A DNA stretch of 61,708 nt from the NCBI GenBank assembly GCA_902766255.1, contig CACXCS010000080.1:1-61708 (forward strand), in the 5' to 3' direction. This DNA comes from an uncultured Bacteroidia bacterium. GTDB taxonomy: Bacteria; Bacteroidota; Bacteroidia; Bacteroidales; UBA932. The notes under the pieces are model-generated. The model had not been told where the DNA came from. It saw only the letters and a list, made by a program, of their open reading frames with translations, and made no database searches. This document shows positions 32,867-41,664 of the stretch, piece after piece; position 1 is the stretch's first letter, and every line of letters starts with the position of its first letter. Position numbers and translations under genes: made by a program.

Positions 32867-34501
32867 ATGAGACCCTTCCGCGAATGTCTCAAGGGCTTGA
32901 TGCGGATGATTCGTCCGCACCGTGGCCGTGTGCTGCTGAGCGTGTTTATCGGCTTGGTAGGCGTCGGCGCGTCCCTGGGCTTCGTGTGGGTGTCGAAAAG
33001 AGTCGTAGATGTAGCTACCGGTGCCGCCGGCGGCGCCCTGATGCCTTTCGTGTACTTGATGATAGGCATTATGCTGCTTCAGATAATCTGCCGGGTGGGC
33101 GGCCGCTACTGGGAGGGCTACATTGTGGTCAAAGCCCAGAACGCCATGCGTCAGGAGGCTTTCCGCAAGGTCATGCTGAGTACATGGAGCGGCAAGGACA
33201 AACTTCACAGCGGCGATACCGTCAGCCGTCTTGAGGAAGATATCCGGGTGGTGGTTGACTTTATCTGCGTCAGCCTGCCAGATGCCCTTATCACCTTGAT
33301 GCAGATGCTCATGGCGTCGGCATATATCTTCGTCCTTTCTCCGAATCTGGCATGGATACTCTTGTTGATAATGCCAGTGGCCGTCCTGTGCAGCCGTTTG
33401 TTTTTCAGGAAGTTAAGGGTGCTTACCGGCGAGATTCGCGCCGGTGATGCACGGGTGCAGGGGCACATTCAGGAAAACACCCAGAGGCGCGTAATAGTCC
33501 GTATGCTCGGCGCTACCGGCCGGGTGCTGGAAAGGCTTGGCGGCCTTCAGGATTATGTCTACGGCAAGACAATAACCCGGTTGAACTACAATGCCGTGTC
33601 GCGAGGCTTCATGCAGTTGGGCTTTTCTGCTGGCTATGCCCTGGTGTTCCTTTGGGGCGTTTTCGGACTCAAGGACGGCACTCTTGGATATGGCACAATG
33701 GTAGCATTCCTGCAGCTCGTAGGCCAGGTTCAGCGTCCGGTTGCCAATATCGCCCTGCAGGTTCCTGCATTCATACGGGCCCTGTCGTCGGAGGACCGTC
33801 TGCTCGACCTTGTTGAGGCTCCTCAGGAAGAGGAAGGCAGCGATATCAATCTCCAGGGGGCTCCGGGAGTGCGGGTGGAGAATCTTTGCTTTACCTACGA
33901 GGGCGTGAACAATCCTGTGGTCAGGAATCTGGACTTTGATTTTACTCCCGGTTCAATGACCGCCATCATAGGCTCCACAGGCGCCGGCAAATCTACCCTT
34001 GTGCGTGTTATAATGGCATTGTTGCAGCCCGACAGCGGCTCAGTCATCCTTTATGACAAGTCCGGCACCGCCCATCCTTCCGGCGTGCGCACACGCTGCA
34101 ACTTTATGTATGTGCCTCAAGGTAACTCCCTGATGAGCGGCACCATACGCGAGAATCTCGTGCTCGCAAAACCCGACGCCACCGACGATGAACTCAGGGA
34201 GGCGCTTCACCTGGCTGCCGCCGATTTCGTTTACGACCTTCAGGACGGCCTTGAAACTGTGTGCGCCGAAATAGGCGCCGGCCTTAGCGAGGGGCAGGCA
34301 CAGCGCATCGCGATTGCACGTGCCCTGCTGCGCCCGGGTGGAATACTGGTGCTGGACGAGGCAACTTCGGCCCTGGACGCCGATACCGAGCTGGAACTGC
34401 TGGAGCGCCTGGGTGCCCGCTTCAGGGGCAGCAAGACTATCCTTTGCATAACGCACAGGCCTGCTGCCACTTCTTACGCCGATAAGGTACTCAAACTTTA
34501 G
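32867..34501 (+). CDS. ABC exporter with fused membrane and ATPase domains
   Basis: The 544-residue half-transporter has about six membrane helices in residues 20-290 and an ATPase domain from about 325. Walker A is GSTGAGKSTLV, the signature is LSEGQAQRIAIARAL (LSEGQ instead of LSGGQ) and Walker B is ILVLDEATSALDAD. There is no N-terminal C39 peptidase domain, consistent with leader cleavage by the separate S24/S26-like protein. It should work as a dimer and export the product of the cassette. Its stop overlaps the convergent apbE stop by four bases. Confidence 0.93.
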   Translation: MRPFRECLKGLMRMIRPHRGRVLLSVFIGLVGVGASLGFVWVSKRVVDVATGAAGGALMPFVYLMIGIMLLQIICRVGGRYWEGYIVVKAQNAMRQEAFRKVMLSTWSGKDKLHSGDTVSRLEEDIRVVVDFICVSLPDALITLMQMLMASAYIFVLSPNLAWILLLIMPVAVLCSRLFFRKLRVLTGEIRAGDARVQGHIQENTQRRVIVRMLGATGRVLERLGGLQDYVYGKTITRLNYNAVSRGFMQLGFSAGYALVFLWGVFGLKDGTLGYGTMVAFLQLVGQVQRPVANIALQVPAFIRALSSEDRLLDLVEAPQEEEGSDINLQGAPGVRVENLCFTYEGVNNPVVRNLDFDFTPGSMTAIIGSTGAGKSTLVRVIMALLQPDSGSVILYDKSGTAHPSGVRTRCNFMYVPQGNSLMSGTIRENLVLAKPDATDDELREALHLAAADFVYDLQDGLETVCAEIGAGLSEGQAQRIAIARALLRPGGILVLDEATSALDADTELELLERLGARFRGSKTILCITHRPAATSYADKVLKL

Positions 34502-35427
34502 AAACCTTCCGAGGTCCAGATATTGTCGGAGGTGATGAGGCACGCCTCTATGCTTTCATGCTCTTCCACCCATGCCCTGGCATCCTCGAAACCAATTACC
34601 ATAAAGAATGTCGCGAGGGCGTCAGCTTCCGTTGCGGTGGAAGCTATTACTGTGGCACTCAGTAAGTTGTGCTCTACGGGCCATCCCGTTCTGGGATCTA
34701 TGGTGTGAGCATATTTCTTGCCGTCCTTGATGTAGAATTTGCGGTAGTTGCCAGATGTTACCACTCCGTAGGAGCCACCGTCGGAGTGCCAGATGCCTGA
34801 GATTGAGGCTCCGGGAGTGTTGTTGCCGTCCGATGGGGTGTCTATGGCAATGCTCCAGCCGCGGCCGTCGGGGTTAAGCCCTTCGCAGTATATCTCGCCT
34901 ATGTCGACCAGCATGTCTTTTACGCCTATGGAATGCAGGTACGCGGCTACCTTGTCGCAGCTGTATCCCTGGGCTATAGCGTTGAAGTTCAATACTTCGC
35001 GCTGCTCGCACCGTATCATGGCGGCATTGATTGCTTCCTGCGGGGGAAGGCTGTCCGAGGTGAAACCGAAGCCCCAGATGTCGAACAGGGGCCCGGCTGC
35101 GGCGTCGAACGCTCCGCCTGTAAGGTCTTTGTACTTTTGCGCTATGGAGTCAATCTCAAGGAACATGGCGTTCATTTCAACAGTTTCGCCTCTGTTCCGG
35201 CGGCTCAGCAGCGAGTTGCGGTTATATCCCGACAGGGTGGTGTCGATGGCGTTAAGTATGTCATCTACCGCGGCTTGCACCTCGGCCCTGCCGGCAGTTA
35301 CGCCGGCAGGGTTGTATCTGACGCTGTATATGCCGCCCTGGGCATAGCCCCCCACGGTCTGGTAGCCCCGGGAGCAAGCGGCCAATATCAATATGCAGGC
35401 AAGCGCTGCTGCTGTTCTGACGTTCAT
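34498..35427 (-). CDS. apbE: FAD:protein FMN transferase ApbE, lipoprotein form
   Basis: The 309-residue product has a lipoprotein leader with lipobox LAAC (Cys18). ApbE motifs are TGGAFDAAAGPL, the NFNAIAQGYSCDKV region, DIGEIY, HTIDPRTGWPV and ASTATEADALATFFM. It attaches FMN to Thr or Ser of flavoproteins such as NqrC/RnfG in the periplasm; no such target lies in this window. The frame is open to 35487 but the lipoprotein signal sets the start at 35427. A promoter box lies 18 bases upstream. It is not transcribed with its convergent neighbour, the ABC exporter. Confidence 0.94.
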   Translation of the reverse strand: MNVRTAAALACILILAACSRGYQTVGGYAQGGIYSVRYNPAGVTAGRAEVQAAVDDILNAIDTTLSGYNRNSLLSRRNRGETVEMNAMFLEIDSIAQKYKDLTGGAFDAAAGPLFDIWGFGFTSDSLPPQEAINAAMIRCEQREVLNFNAIAQGYSCDKVAAYLHSIGVKDMLVDIGEIYCEGLNPDGRGWSIAIDTPSDGNNTPGASISGIWHSDGGSYGVVTSGNYRKFYIKDGKKYAHTIDPRTGWPVEHNLLSATVIASTATEADALATFFMVIGFEDARAWVEEHESIEACLITSDNIWTSEGF

Positions 35428-35445
35428 TTCGGCAAAGTATTTGCA

Positions 35446-35453
35446 CAAAGGTA
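35446..35453 (-). promoter_or_regulatory. -7 box of the apbE promoter
   Basis: On the minus strand TACCTTTG matches TAnnTTTG, 18 bases before the apbE ATG. No exact TTTG is seen at -33. Confidence 0.5.
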
Positions 35454-35504
35454 GCGGAAATTCCCGTAAAATTGACCATATTTGCAATTTGTAAACTGAA
35501 AGTG

Positions 35505-36524
35505 ATGAATTTTAAGACATTCTGCATATTCGTGGCGGCGATGGTTCTTCTGGCTTTGCATTCCTGCAAAAAGGAGGAAGAGACAAAAGTCTATATGGAC
35601 GGCACTCTCAAGATGGAGCATTCGATGCCTAAATACGTCAAACCCGGCGAAAAATACACCTTTACTGCTTCCGGAATCACTGCTCCCGACGGCACTCCGG
35701 TGGCATATTATTTTTACAGTTCGGCTTCAAACAACCGCTCCGACACCCTTCGTACCCCGCCTTATACCTATACATACGAAATCCCCGATACCCTGGGAGC
35801 ATTCTCGATGAATGTCGTAGCTTACGCGGTAGAATCCTATAATAAGTACTACGTTTCCACTGAGTCCGTTAATTTTATCACTGTCAGCGACGATCCCTTT
35901 GACGGATCCCTCACCAACATCCTTCCCCGCGAGGATGAGATGCACGAAGAGCTGTTCGATCGCAATTACGCCCTGGTTTACAGCGGCGGTAAAGAATGGA
36001 TACGCAGCAACCTCTCCCGCATTGACCGCGATGCACAAGGCAAGGAGGTATTCGGCATGTCGTATGCCCAGAGCAAGGCCATGCAGAATATATTCGGTTC
36101 ATACTACACCTGGGAGGAGGCTGTAAATGCCTGTCCTCCTGGATGGCACCTTCCCAGCGACGCCGAATGGGTGGACCTTCTGAAGGACAACGGGGCTCCC
36201 GACAGCCTTCAGCCGTTTGAAACATCTCCTTCGGGAGCAGGCAATCTGATGGTCAAGGGCTATTTCAACGGCAGCGAGATGTGGTATTATTACCGCGGTG
36301 TCAAAATTACTGACGTATCTATCAGTGCCATCCCCGTGGGTTATGCCACGATGGAAAAAGGCTCATGGTCTTTCCTTGGGTATCAGAATTACGCAGTGTT
36401 CTGGACTGCTGATGAGTTCGAGGGCAAGGGAGTATACCGGTACATTTACAAGGAATACGACAATGTTTTCGTCGGTTCTGCCGACAAAACGGGCTTTGCG
36501 GCCAGTGTGCGCTGTGTTCGTTAG
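35505..36524 (+). CDS. FISUMP-domain lipoprotein
   Basis: The 339-residue product has lipobox ALHSC (Cys21). Residues of about 35-130 form a beta-sandwich-like domain (KPGEKYTFTASGITAPDGTP, TPPYTYTYEIPDTLG). Residues of about 155-339 form a FISUMP-type domain, recognisable by GKEWIRSNL, YTWEEAVNACPPGWHLPSDAEW, the FWTADE strand and the terminal FAASVRCVR. These domains are common in surface lipoproteins of Bacteroidota and Fibrobacter; their role is unknown. The ATG at 35505 is placed by the signal peptide. Two tandem AGT8 tracts follow the stop. Confidence 0.87.
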   Translation: MNFKTFCIFVAAMVLLALHSCKKEEETKVYMDGTLKMEHSMPKYVKPGEKYTFTASGITAPDGTPVAYYFYSSASNNRSDTLRTPPYTYTYEIPDTLGAFSMNVVAYAVESYNKYYVSTESVNFITVSDDPFDGSLTNILPREDEMHEELFDRNYALVYSGGKEWIRSNLSRIDRDAQGKEVFGMSYAQSKAMQNIFGSYYTWEEAVNACPPGWHLPSDAEWVDLLKDNGAPDSLQPFETSPSGAGNLMVKGYFNGSEMWYYYRGVKITDVSISAIPVGYATMEKGSWSFLGYQNYAVFWTADEFEGKGVYRYIYKEYDNVFVGSADKTGFAASVRCVR

Positions 36525-36542
36525 TTTTTTTTAGTTTTTTTT
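36523..36542 (+). repeat. Tandem AG-T8 tract between FISUMP gene and SpoT gene
   Basis: The stop codon of the lipoprotein leads into AG plus eight T, then AG plus eight T again. No convincing hairpin precedes it. It may act as a weak terminator for the upstream gene or a slippage-prone spacer in front of the spoT promoter region (TATATTGG nearby at 36545). Confidence 0.7.
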
Positions 36543-36571
36543 CCTATATTGGCGGCTTCTTGTACCAAATT

Positions 36572-38437
36572 ATGGAAGCGACAGTCAAGATAGAACAAGC
36601 GGCACAGCACGTATTCGACGTAATGTCCAAGCGGGTAGGTCCTGAGGACCTGCAGCGCATCAAGGATGCCTATGCCATGGCATCCGAAGCCCATAAAGAC
36701 CAGAAACGCAACACCGGCGAACCTTACATAGTACATCCTATAGCAGTAGCTACTATTGCCGCCGAGGAACTTGAACTCGACGCCAATACTGTTATTGCCG
36801 CCTTCCTCCACGATGTGGCCGAGGACACACACTACACAGTCGAGGACATACGCGAGCGATTCGGCGACGACGTCGCATTCCTGGTGGACGTAGTGACCAA
36901 GCGAAAGAAGCATAACTACGAGTATACCAAGCAGGTAGATAATTACCGCCAGATTCTGGAATCTGTCCATTACGATGTCCGCGCTCTCCTTGTCAAGCTT
37001 TCCGACCGCCTCCATAATATGCGTACACTGGACAGCATGCGTCCGGACAAGCAAATGAAAATAGCCGGTGAAACCGACTTCTTCTACGCCCCTCTGGCCG
37101 GTCGCCTGGGCCTCTACCACGTAAAAACCGAACTTGAAAACCTGTCCTTCCACTTCCGCTGCCCCAAAGAATTCGAAACCATCCAGCGCCAACTCGACGA
37201 AGACCGCATCCGCACCGAGGAGACCGTACGCGAATTCACCGACGAGATCAACGAAATCTTCACTACCGTAGGAATTCCTGCACGTACCCAGGTACGCTAC
37301 CGCAAGCCATACAGCATCTGGCGCACCATGCGCGAAAACGGCTGCGATTTCGCGCATGTGGATTTCAAGCATTTTGTGCGGATCATATATACCCCAATAA
37401 CTGAATGGACTCGTTCGCAGTCCAGCGAAAAAGACACCAGCCTTTTCATATATTCTTGTCTTTCAAGTCATTTCAAGGAGCGTCCCGGCAGTGTAGTCAA
37501 CTACATTGATAATCCAAAGGACAATGGATACCAAAGCTTTCACGTTCAGATGCTCAACCGCGCCGGAGCCTGGGAAGAGTTGCACATCGCCTCGGAGCGC
37601 ATGCACCGCAACGCCCGCCTCGGCTGCATAGTGGAGCGGGATGAAAGCTGGCTGGAGCGTTTCAAAACGGTACTCCAGAACATTGCAGAAAGCGGTGATG
37701 GTTATATCTTTATGGACGGCGTCAGTTCTTCGTTGTACAACGAGGATATCCTGGCTTTTACTCCAAAGGGTAAGGGAGTCATCCTGCCCAAGGGCGCCAC
37801 GGCCCTGGATTTTGCGTTCGAAGTCCATACCGAGATAGGCGAGCATGCCAAGTATGCGCGTATCAACGGAGCGCTCAGCCCTATCAAGACTGAGCTGCAC
37901 CGCGGTGACTGTGTGGAAATAGGCACGTCCGAGGATGTTGTGCCCAAACCCGAGTGGCTGGGTTACGCAAAAACTTATAAAGCCCGCCGAAGGCTTCACG
38001 ACATGCTTCGCGACATGCCCGGCCCGAACTTCAACATCTGCCCTAAGTGCAAGCCCCTTCCCGGCGAGGAAGTGATTGGCTTCCAGGATGCCAACGGTGT
38101 CATTACTATTCACAGCCGTCATTGCCCGGAGGCCATCAAGCTGGCATCCGAAAATGGCAACAGTATAGTATCAGTAGCCTTCGACCCCACGCCTTCCCGT
38201 ATGTATCCCGTTAAGATACGTATCGTGGCCATTGACCGCTATCACCTTCTGAGGGATATTATCGACTGCTTTGTGGAGCGCCAGCATCTGTCCATGAACA
38301 AGCTGGTTACTCACACGGAGGACGAAATCGTTGAATGCATTATCGACTTCCCCGTTCACTCGGTGGACGAGCTGCACCTGACCATGGAGAGCATTTCTTC
38401 CATTTCCGGTGTGGACGAAGTGCAGAGGGTCATATAG
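36572..38437 (+). CDS. RelA/SpoT-family (p)ppGpp hydrolase, synthetase site degenerate
   Basis: The 621-residue protein has an HD hydrolase domain (VHPIAVA, LHDVAEDT, KLSDRLHNMRTLD), a synthetase domain, a TGS domain (about 375-440) and a C-terminal ACT domain (about 545-621). The hydrolase residues look intact. In the synthetase the usual DLxAxRxxV is replaced by HVDFKHFVRIIY, and EIQIRT by ELHIAS, so synthesis may be weak or lost; NGYQSFH remains. It is shorter than a usual 730-residue RSH. It should degrade (p)ppGpp. The ATG at 36572 follows a TTG that is less likely. It overlaps the comEC-like gene by eight bases at the 3' end. Confidence 0.9.
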   Translation: MEATVKIEQAAQHVFDVMSKRVGPEDLQRIKDAYAMASEAHKDQKRNTGEPYIVHPIAVATIAAEELELDANTVIAAFLHDVAEDTHYTVEDIRERFGDDVAFLVDVVTKRKKHNYEYTKQVDNYRQILESVHYDVRALLVKLSDRLHNMRTLDSMRPDKQMKIAGETDFFYAPLAGRLGLYHVKTELENLSFHFRCPKEFETIQRQLDEDRIRTEETVREFTDEINEIFTTVGIPARTQVRYRKPYSIWRTMRENGCDFAHVDFKHFVRIIYTPITEWTRSQSSEKDTSLFIYSCLSSHFKERPGSVVNYIDNPKDNGYQSFHVQMLNRAGAWEELHIASERMHRNARLGCIVERDESWLERFKTVLQNIAESGDGYIFMDGVSSSLYNEDILAFTPKGKGVILPKGATALDFAFEVHTEIGEHAKYARINGALSPIKTELHRGDCVEIGTSEDVVPKPEWLGYAKTYKARRRLHDMLRDMPGPNFNICPKCKPLPGEEVIGFQDANGVITIHSRHCPEAIKLASENGNSIVSVAFDPTPSRMYPVKIRIVAIDRYHLLRDIIDCFVERQHLSMNKLVTHTEDEIVECIIDFPVHSVDELHLTMESISSISGVDEVQRVI

Positions 38438-39482
38438 ACGCGATAGTCTCAAGGCAGTATTCCAGCAGCTCAACCATCCTGCCGCACGCAGTTATAAGGA
38501 ATTGCGGGCATAGTCCCGCAGCATCCAGCAGTAGTGATAATACGGATCCCGCAATTACAAGTTCCGTCAGGGGCATGGCTATCAGATTTGTAATCAGGAA
38601 GTACTTTGGGAAGGTGCGGAAGTGTATCCATGCCACCGGAGCCGTAAAGATCTGGCAGGATATGGCCAGCGCAGCGCATTTCCATATATACCGGGTTGGC
38701 GAGGGATACCTGGATTCAGGGTACCATTTATCGAGCCATGGGAGCACGAGGGTAATGCCTAGCATTGCCAGGTAAGATAATTGAAAGCCCACCGAATTAA
38801 TGTAGTCCGGACGAAATGCAAGTTGCAGCGTGAGTGCGGTGCAAAAGGTCCCGAGGGGGCTTGGCCGGCGGTCGGGACACTGGCGGCCAAGTTCATTCAC
38901 GATGATAAACAGCAGAGCGCGTACGATGGATGGAGAGGCTCCTGTGGCGTGGGCGTATAAACCACATGCTGCAACGGTCAGGACACTGCCCAGGGCGCGT
39001 GCGAAGCGGCTGTTGCCTATGGGCCTCATGAAGCTGCGGATCACAATGTACAGCACTCCGAGATGCAGGCCCGAAAGGGCTAGAATATGTGCGGCTCCGC
39101 TTTTCCTGAAGGCGGCTATAGTGCTGCGTTCCAGCGAGTTCCGCTGCCCGGTGAGTAAAGCTTTTATAATTGCTGCGCTGTGCTCGCCCGGGAAGCCTGC
39201 ATTTTCGATGCGCCCGGCAAGAGCGCCTATTGCCGGAGATGGCGGGCGGGGGAGTACCGGGTTCAAAGCCCTAGTGCACCAGCACATGAAGCCAAGACAA
39301 AAATAAAGCATGAGCAAGGGGCCCCGGCCTGTCCTTCCAGAAGAAACTGAGATTAAAAAGAAGATGCACACGGCCAGACAACTTGCTGCCGCTCCCTCGA
39401 ATGGGCGGGCTGTCAGTGCCGCCGCAGCGACCCCTGCGGCAAAGGGCAGGGACAGGCTGATTATGCCACTTTGGTTTTTCAT
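38430..39482 (-). CDS. ComEC/Rec2-like channel protein, competence domain only
   Basis: The 350-residue membrane protein has about eight hydrophobic segments. The conserved ComEC core motifs are present: HILALSGLHLGVLY (about 132-145) and GASPSIVRALLF. The C-terminal metallo-beta-lactamase-like domain of full ComEC is absent, as is most of the N-terminal OB-type domain. It could be a reduced DNA-uptake channel, but function is uncertain. The convergent SpoT gene overlaps its stop by eight bases. Upstream, 47 bases separate it from the divergent acetate kinase. Confidence 0.85.
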   Translation of the reverse strand: MKNQSGIISLSLPFAAGVAAAALTARPFEGAAASCLAVCIFFLISVSSGRTGRGPLLMLYFCLGFMCWCTRALNPVLPRPPSPAIGALAGRIENAGFPGEHSAAIIKALLTGQRNSLERSTIAAFRKSGAAHILALSGLHLGVLYIVIRSFMRPIGNSRFARALGSVLTVAACGLYAHATGASPSIVRALLFIIVNELGRQCPDRRPSPLGTFCTALTLQLAFRPDYINSVGFQLSYLAMLGITLVLPWLDKWYPESRYPSPTRYIWKCAALAISCQIFTAPVAWIHFRTFPKYFLITNLIAMPLTELVIAGSVLSLLLDAAGLCPQFLITACGRMVELLEYCLETIASI

Positions 39483-39513
39483 AGTTTATGGCTGCAATTT
39501 AGACATATTTTCT

Positions 39514-39521
39514 TAAATTTG
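39514..39521 (+). promoter_or_regulatory. -7 box of the ackA promoter
   Basis: TAAATTTG matches TAnnTTTG and ends eight bases before the ackA ATG. A leader of only a few bases is expected. No -33 TTTG is found. Confidence 0.6.
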
Positions 39522-39529
39522 TACCCGTT

Positions 39530-40744
39530 ATGATAATACTAGTAATCAATTGCGGCAGCTCTTCGGTCAAATACCAGCTCCTGGACATGAAGAGCGATGA
39601 TGTCTATGACATTCTGGCCAAGGGCCTGGTAGAAAAAATAGGCCTTCCCGAGGGCACAATCACTCACAAACCGTCCAACAAGCAAGGCTTTGTCCGCGAC
39701 CTTCCCATCCCCGACCACAAAGTGGGTATGAAACTCGTCCTGGATGCCCTTGTAGATCCCGATTTCGGAGTCCTTCATTCCTTCGATGACATCGAGGCCG
39801 TCGGCCACAGAATCGTCCAGGGTGCGGATTTCTTCAGCGGCAGCGCCCTCGTGGACGAGGACGTACTGCGAAAGATAGAAATCTGCTGTGACTTCGCGCC
39901 TCTCCACAATCCCGCCCATCTGCTTGGTATCCGTGCAGTTAGCGCGGTGCTCCCCGATGTGCCGCAAGTGGTTACCTTCGACACTGCGTTCCATCAGACC
40001 ATGGAGCCTTACGCTTATATGTATGCCCTGCCGTGGGAATACTACGAGAAGTACCATGTCCGCCGTTACGGCGCCCACGGCACCAGCCACCAGTATGTTT
40101 CTCAGAGGGGGGCCAAGCTCGCCGGCATCGACCTCGAGCATTCCAAGATCATAACCTGCCACATCGGCAACGGCAGTTCCGTAACCGCCATCAAGGACGG
40201 CAAGTGCGTCGACACCTCAATGGGCTTCACCCCGCTTGAGGGCATGATCATGGGAACCCGCTGCGGTATTATCGACGCCAATATTATCCCCTACATCATG
40301 AAGAAAGAGCATCTCACCCCCGACGAGATGACCGATATCATGAATAAAAAGAGCGGTTTCCTTGGCCTGAGCGGCGTGAGTTCCGATGCACGCGACATGA
40401 ACAATCTCGCACTGCAGGGAGACAGGAAGGCCAAGATAGTGCTGAAAAAGCTCACTTTCGATATCGTCAAGCTTGTGGGAGGCTACATCGCCGAACTCAA
40501 CGGTGTCGACCTTATCATCTTCACTGCAGGTATAGGAGAGCACAACCCGCGCCTGCGTCGCCGCATATGCGAGCAGTTGGGTTACATGGGCGTAAAGATT
40601 GACTCCGATGTCAACGAGGCCGCCCACAGCGAAACCATAATCTCCACCCCTGATTCTACAGTCAAGGTTGCCCTCATCCCCACCGACGAGGAGCTGGTTA
40701 TCGCCCGTGACACAATGAAAATAGTATCAACATTAGAAGAATAG
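39530..40744 (+). CDS. ackA: Acetate kinase
   Basis: The 404-residue ASKHA-fold kinase begins MIILVINCGSSSVKYQL, the phosphate-binding signature 1 of acetate kinases. Signature 2 is present as DTSMGFTPLEG (about 228-238). Family segments HNPAHLLGIRAV, TFDTAFHQTMEP and FTAGIGEHNP are complete. It makes ATP and acetate from acetyl phosphate in fermentation. It is followed five bases later by a phosphotransacylase gene, so the two form the usual acyl-CoA to acyl-phosphate to acid pathway. The partner is of the phosphate-butyryltransferase type, so propionate or butyrate specificity is possible. Confidence 0.94.
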   Translation: MIILVINCGSSSVKYQLLDMKSDDVYDILAKGLVEKIGLPEGTITHKPSNKQGFVRDLPIPDHKVGMKLVLDALVDPDFGVLHSFDDIEAVGHRIVQGADFFSGSALVDEDVLRKIEICCDFAPLHNPAHLLGIRAVSAVLPDVPQVVTFDTAFHQTMEPYAYMYALPWEYYEKYHVRRYGAHGTSHQYVSQRGAKLAGIDLEHSKIITCHIGNGSSVTAIKDGKCVDTSMGFTPLEGMIMGTRCGIIDANIIPYIMKKEHLTPDEMTDIMNKKSGFLGLSGVSSDARDMNNLALQGDRKAKIVLKKLTFDIVKLVGGYIAELNGVDLIIFTAGIGEHNPRLRRRICEQLGYMGVKIDSDVNEAAHSETIISTPDSTVKVALIPTDEELVIARDTMKIVSTLEE

Positions 40745-40749
40745 AGTTT

Positions 40750-41661
40750 ATGATCAAGAATTTCAACGACGTATTCGAGACCCTCAAGGCCAAGGGAATC
40801 TGCAAGCGAATGGTAGTGGCCTGGGGCGTTGACGAGCATTCCATCGAGGCTGCCTACAAAGCCGCAGAAATGGGCTTCGTGCAGGTAACTCTGGTAGGAG
40901 ACGCCGCCAAGATAGCCGCTGTATGCGAGGCTAACGGCATGGATATGGGTAAGTTCACCGTGATTGACAATCCCGTTGAGCTCAAGGCTGTGGCACAGGC
41001 CGTGCAGATGGTTCATGACGGCCAGGCAGACGTGCTTATGAAGGGCCTCTGCTCAACGGACAAGTTCCTCCGCGCCATCCTCAACAAAGAGACCGGACTT
41101 CTCCCTCCAAAGGGCCTGCTGAGCCATGTGAGTGTTGTGGAAAACCCTCAGTATCACAAGCTTATATTCTTCAGCGACATGGCTGTGGTTCCTCTTCCCG
41201 ACTTCCGTCAGAAGGTCAAGATCACCAACTTCCTGCTAGGCGTTGCCAAGTCGTTCGGCATTGAGAAGCCCAAGATCGCCTTCGTTGCCGCCTCGGAGCA
41301 GATGCTCGATTCCATGCCTGCATGCATCGAGGGTGCCATGCTCGCAAAGATGTGCGACCGGGGTCAGATTCCCGGCTGCATAGGTGACGGCCCTTTGGCC
41401 CTTGACGTCTGCATCGACAAAGAATCCGTCGAAATCAAGAAGCTTCGCAGCGAGGTCGCCGGTGACGCTGACTGCCTCCTTTTCCCCAACATCGAGTCTG
41501 CCAACGTATTCTGGAAGGCCAACAGCAAGCTTTGCCCCGGCGTCCGCCAGGCAGGTATGCTGGTGGGTACCACGGCACCTTGTATCCTTGCAAGCCGCGC
41601 CGACAGCGTAGACACCAAGCTCAACTCCATCGCCGAAGCGGTGATGTTCGTCAGCAAGTAG
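40750..41661 (+). CDS. Phosphate acyltransferase (phosphate acetyl/butyryltransferase family)
   Basis: The 303-residue protein fits the short Ptb-like branch of the phosphotransacetylase family. Typical segments are DVLMKGLCSTDKFLRAILN, LLSHVSVVENP, IFFSDMAVVPLPD and the late CLLFPNIESANVFWK. It converts acyl-CoA and phosphate to acyl phosphate for the kinase encoded just upstream, five bases away. Acetyl versus butyryl or propionyl preference cannot be told by eye. The mazG gene begins three bases after its stop, so all three are probably on one transcript. Confidence 0.9.
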   Translation: MIKNFNDVFETLKAKGICKRMVVAWGVDEHSIEAAYKAAEMGFVQVTLVGDAAKIAAVCEANGMDMGKFTVIDNPVELKAVAQAVQMVHDGQADVLMKGLCSTDKFLRAILNKETGLLPPKGLLSHVSVVENPQYHKLIFFSDMAVVPLPDFRQKVKITNFLLGVAKSFGIEKPKIAFVAASEQMLDSMPACIEGAMLAKMCDRGQIPGCIGDGPLALDVCIDKESVEIKKLRSEVAGDADCLLFPNIESANVFWKANSKLCPGVRQAGMLVGTTAPCILASRADSVDTKLNSIAEAVMFVSK

Positions 41662-41664
41662 TTT

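Noticed and set aside
35286-35311. Perfect 10-bp inverted repeat (CCCTGCCGGC with six-base loop)
   Set aside because: It is inside apbE, encodes ordinary residues (PAGVTAG) and has no T run; most likely a chance hairpin from GC-rich codons.
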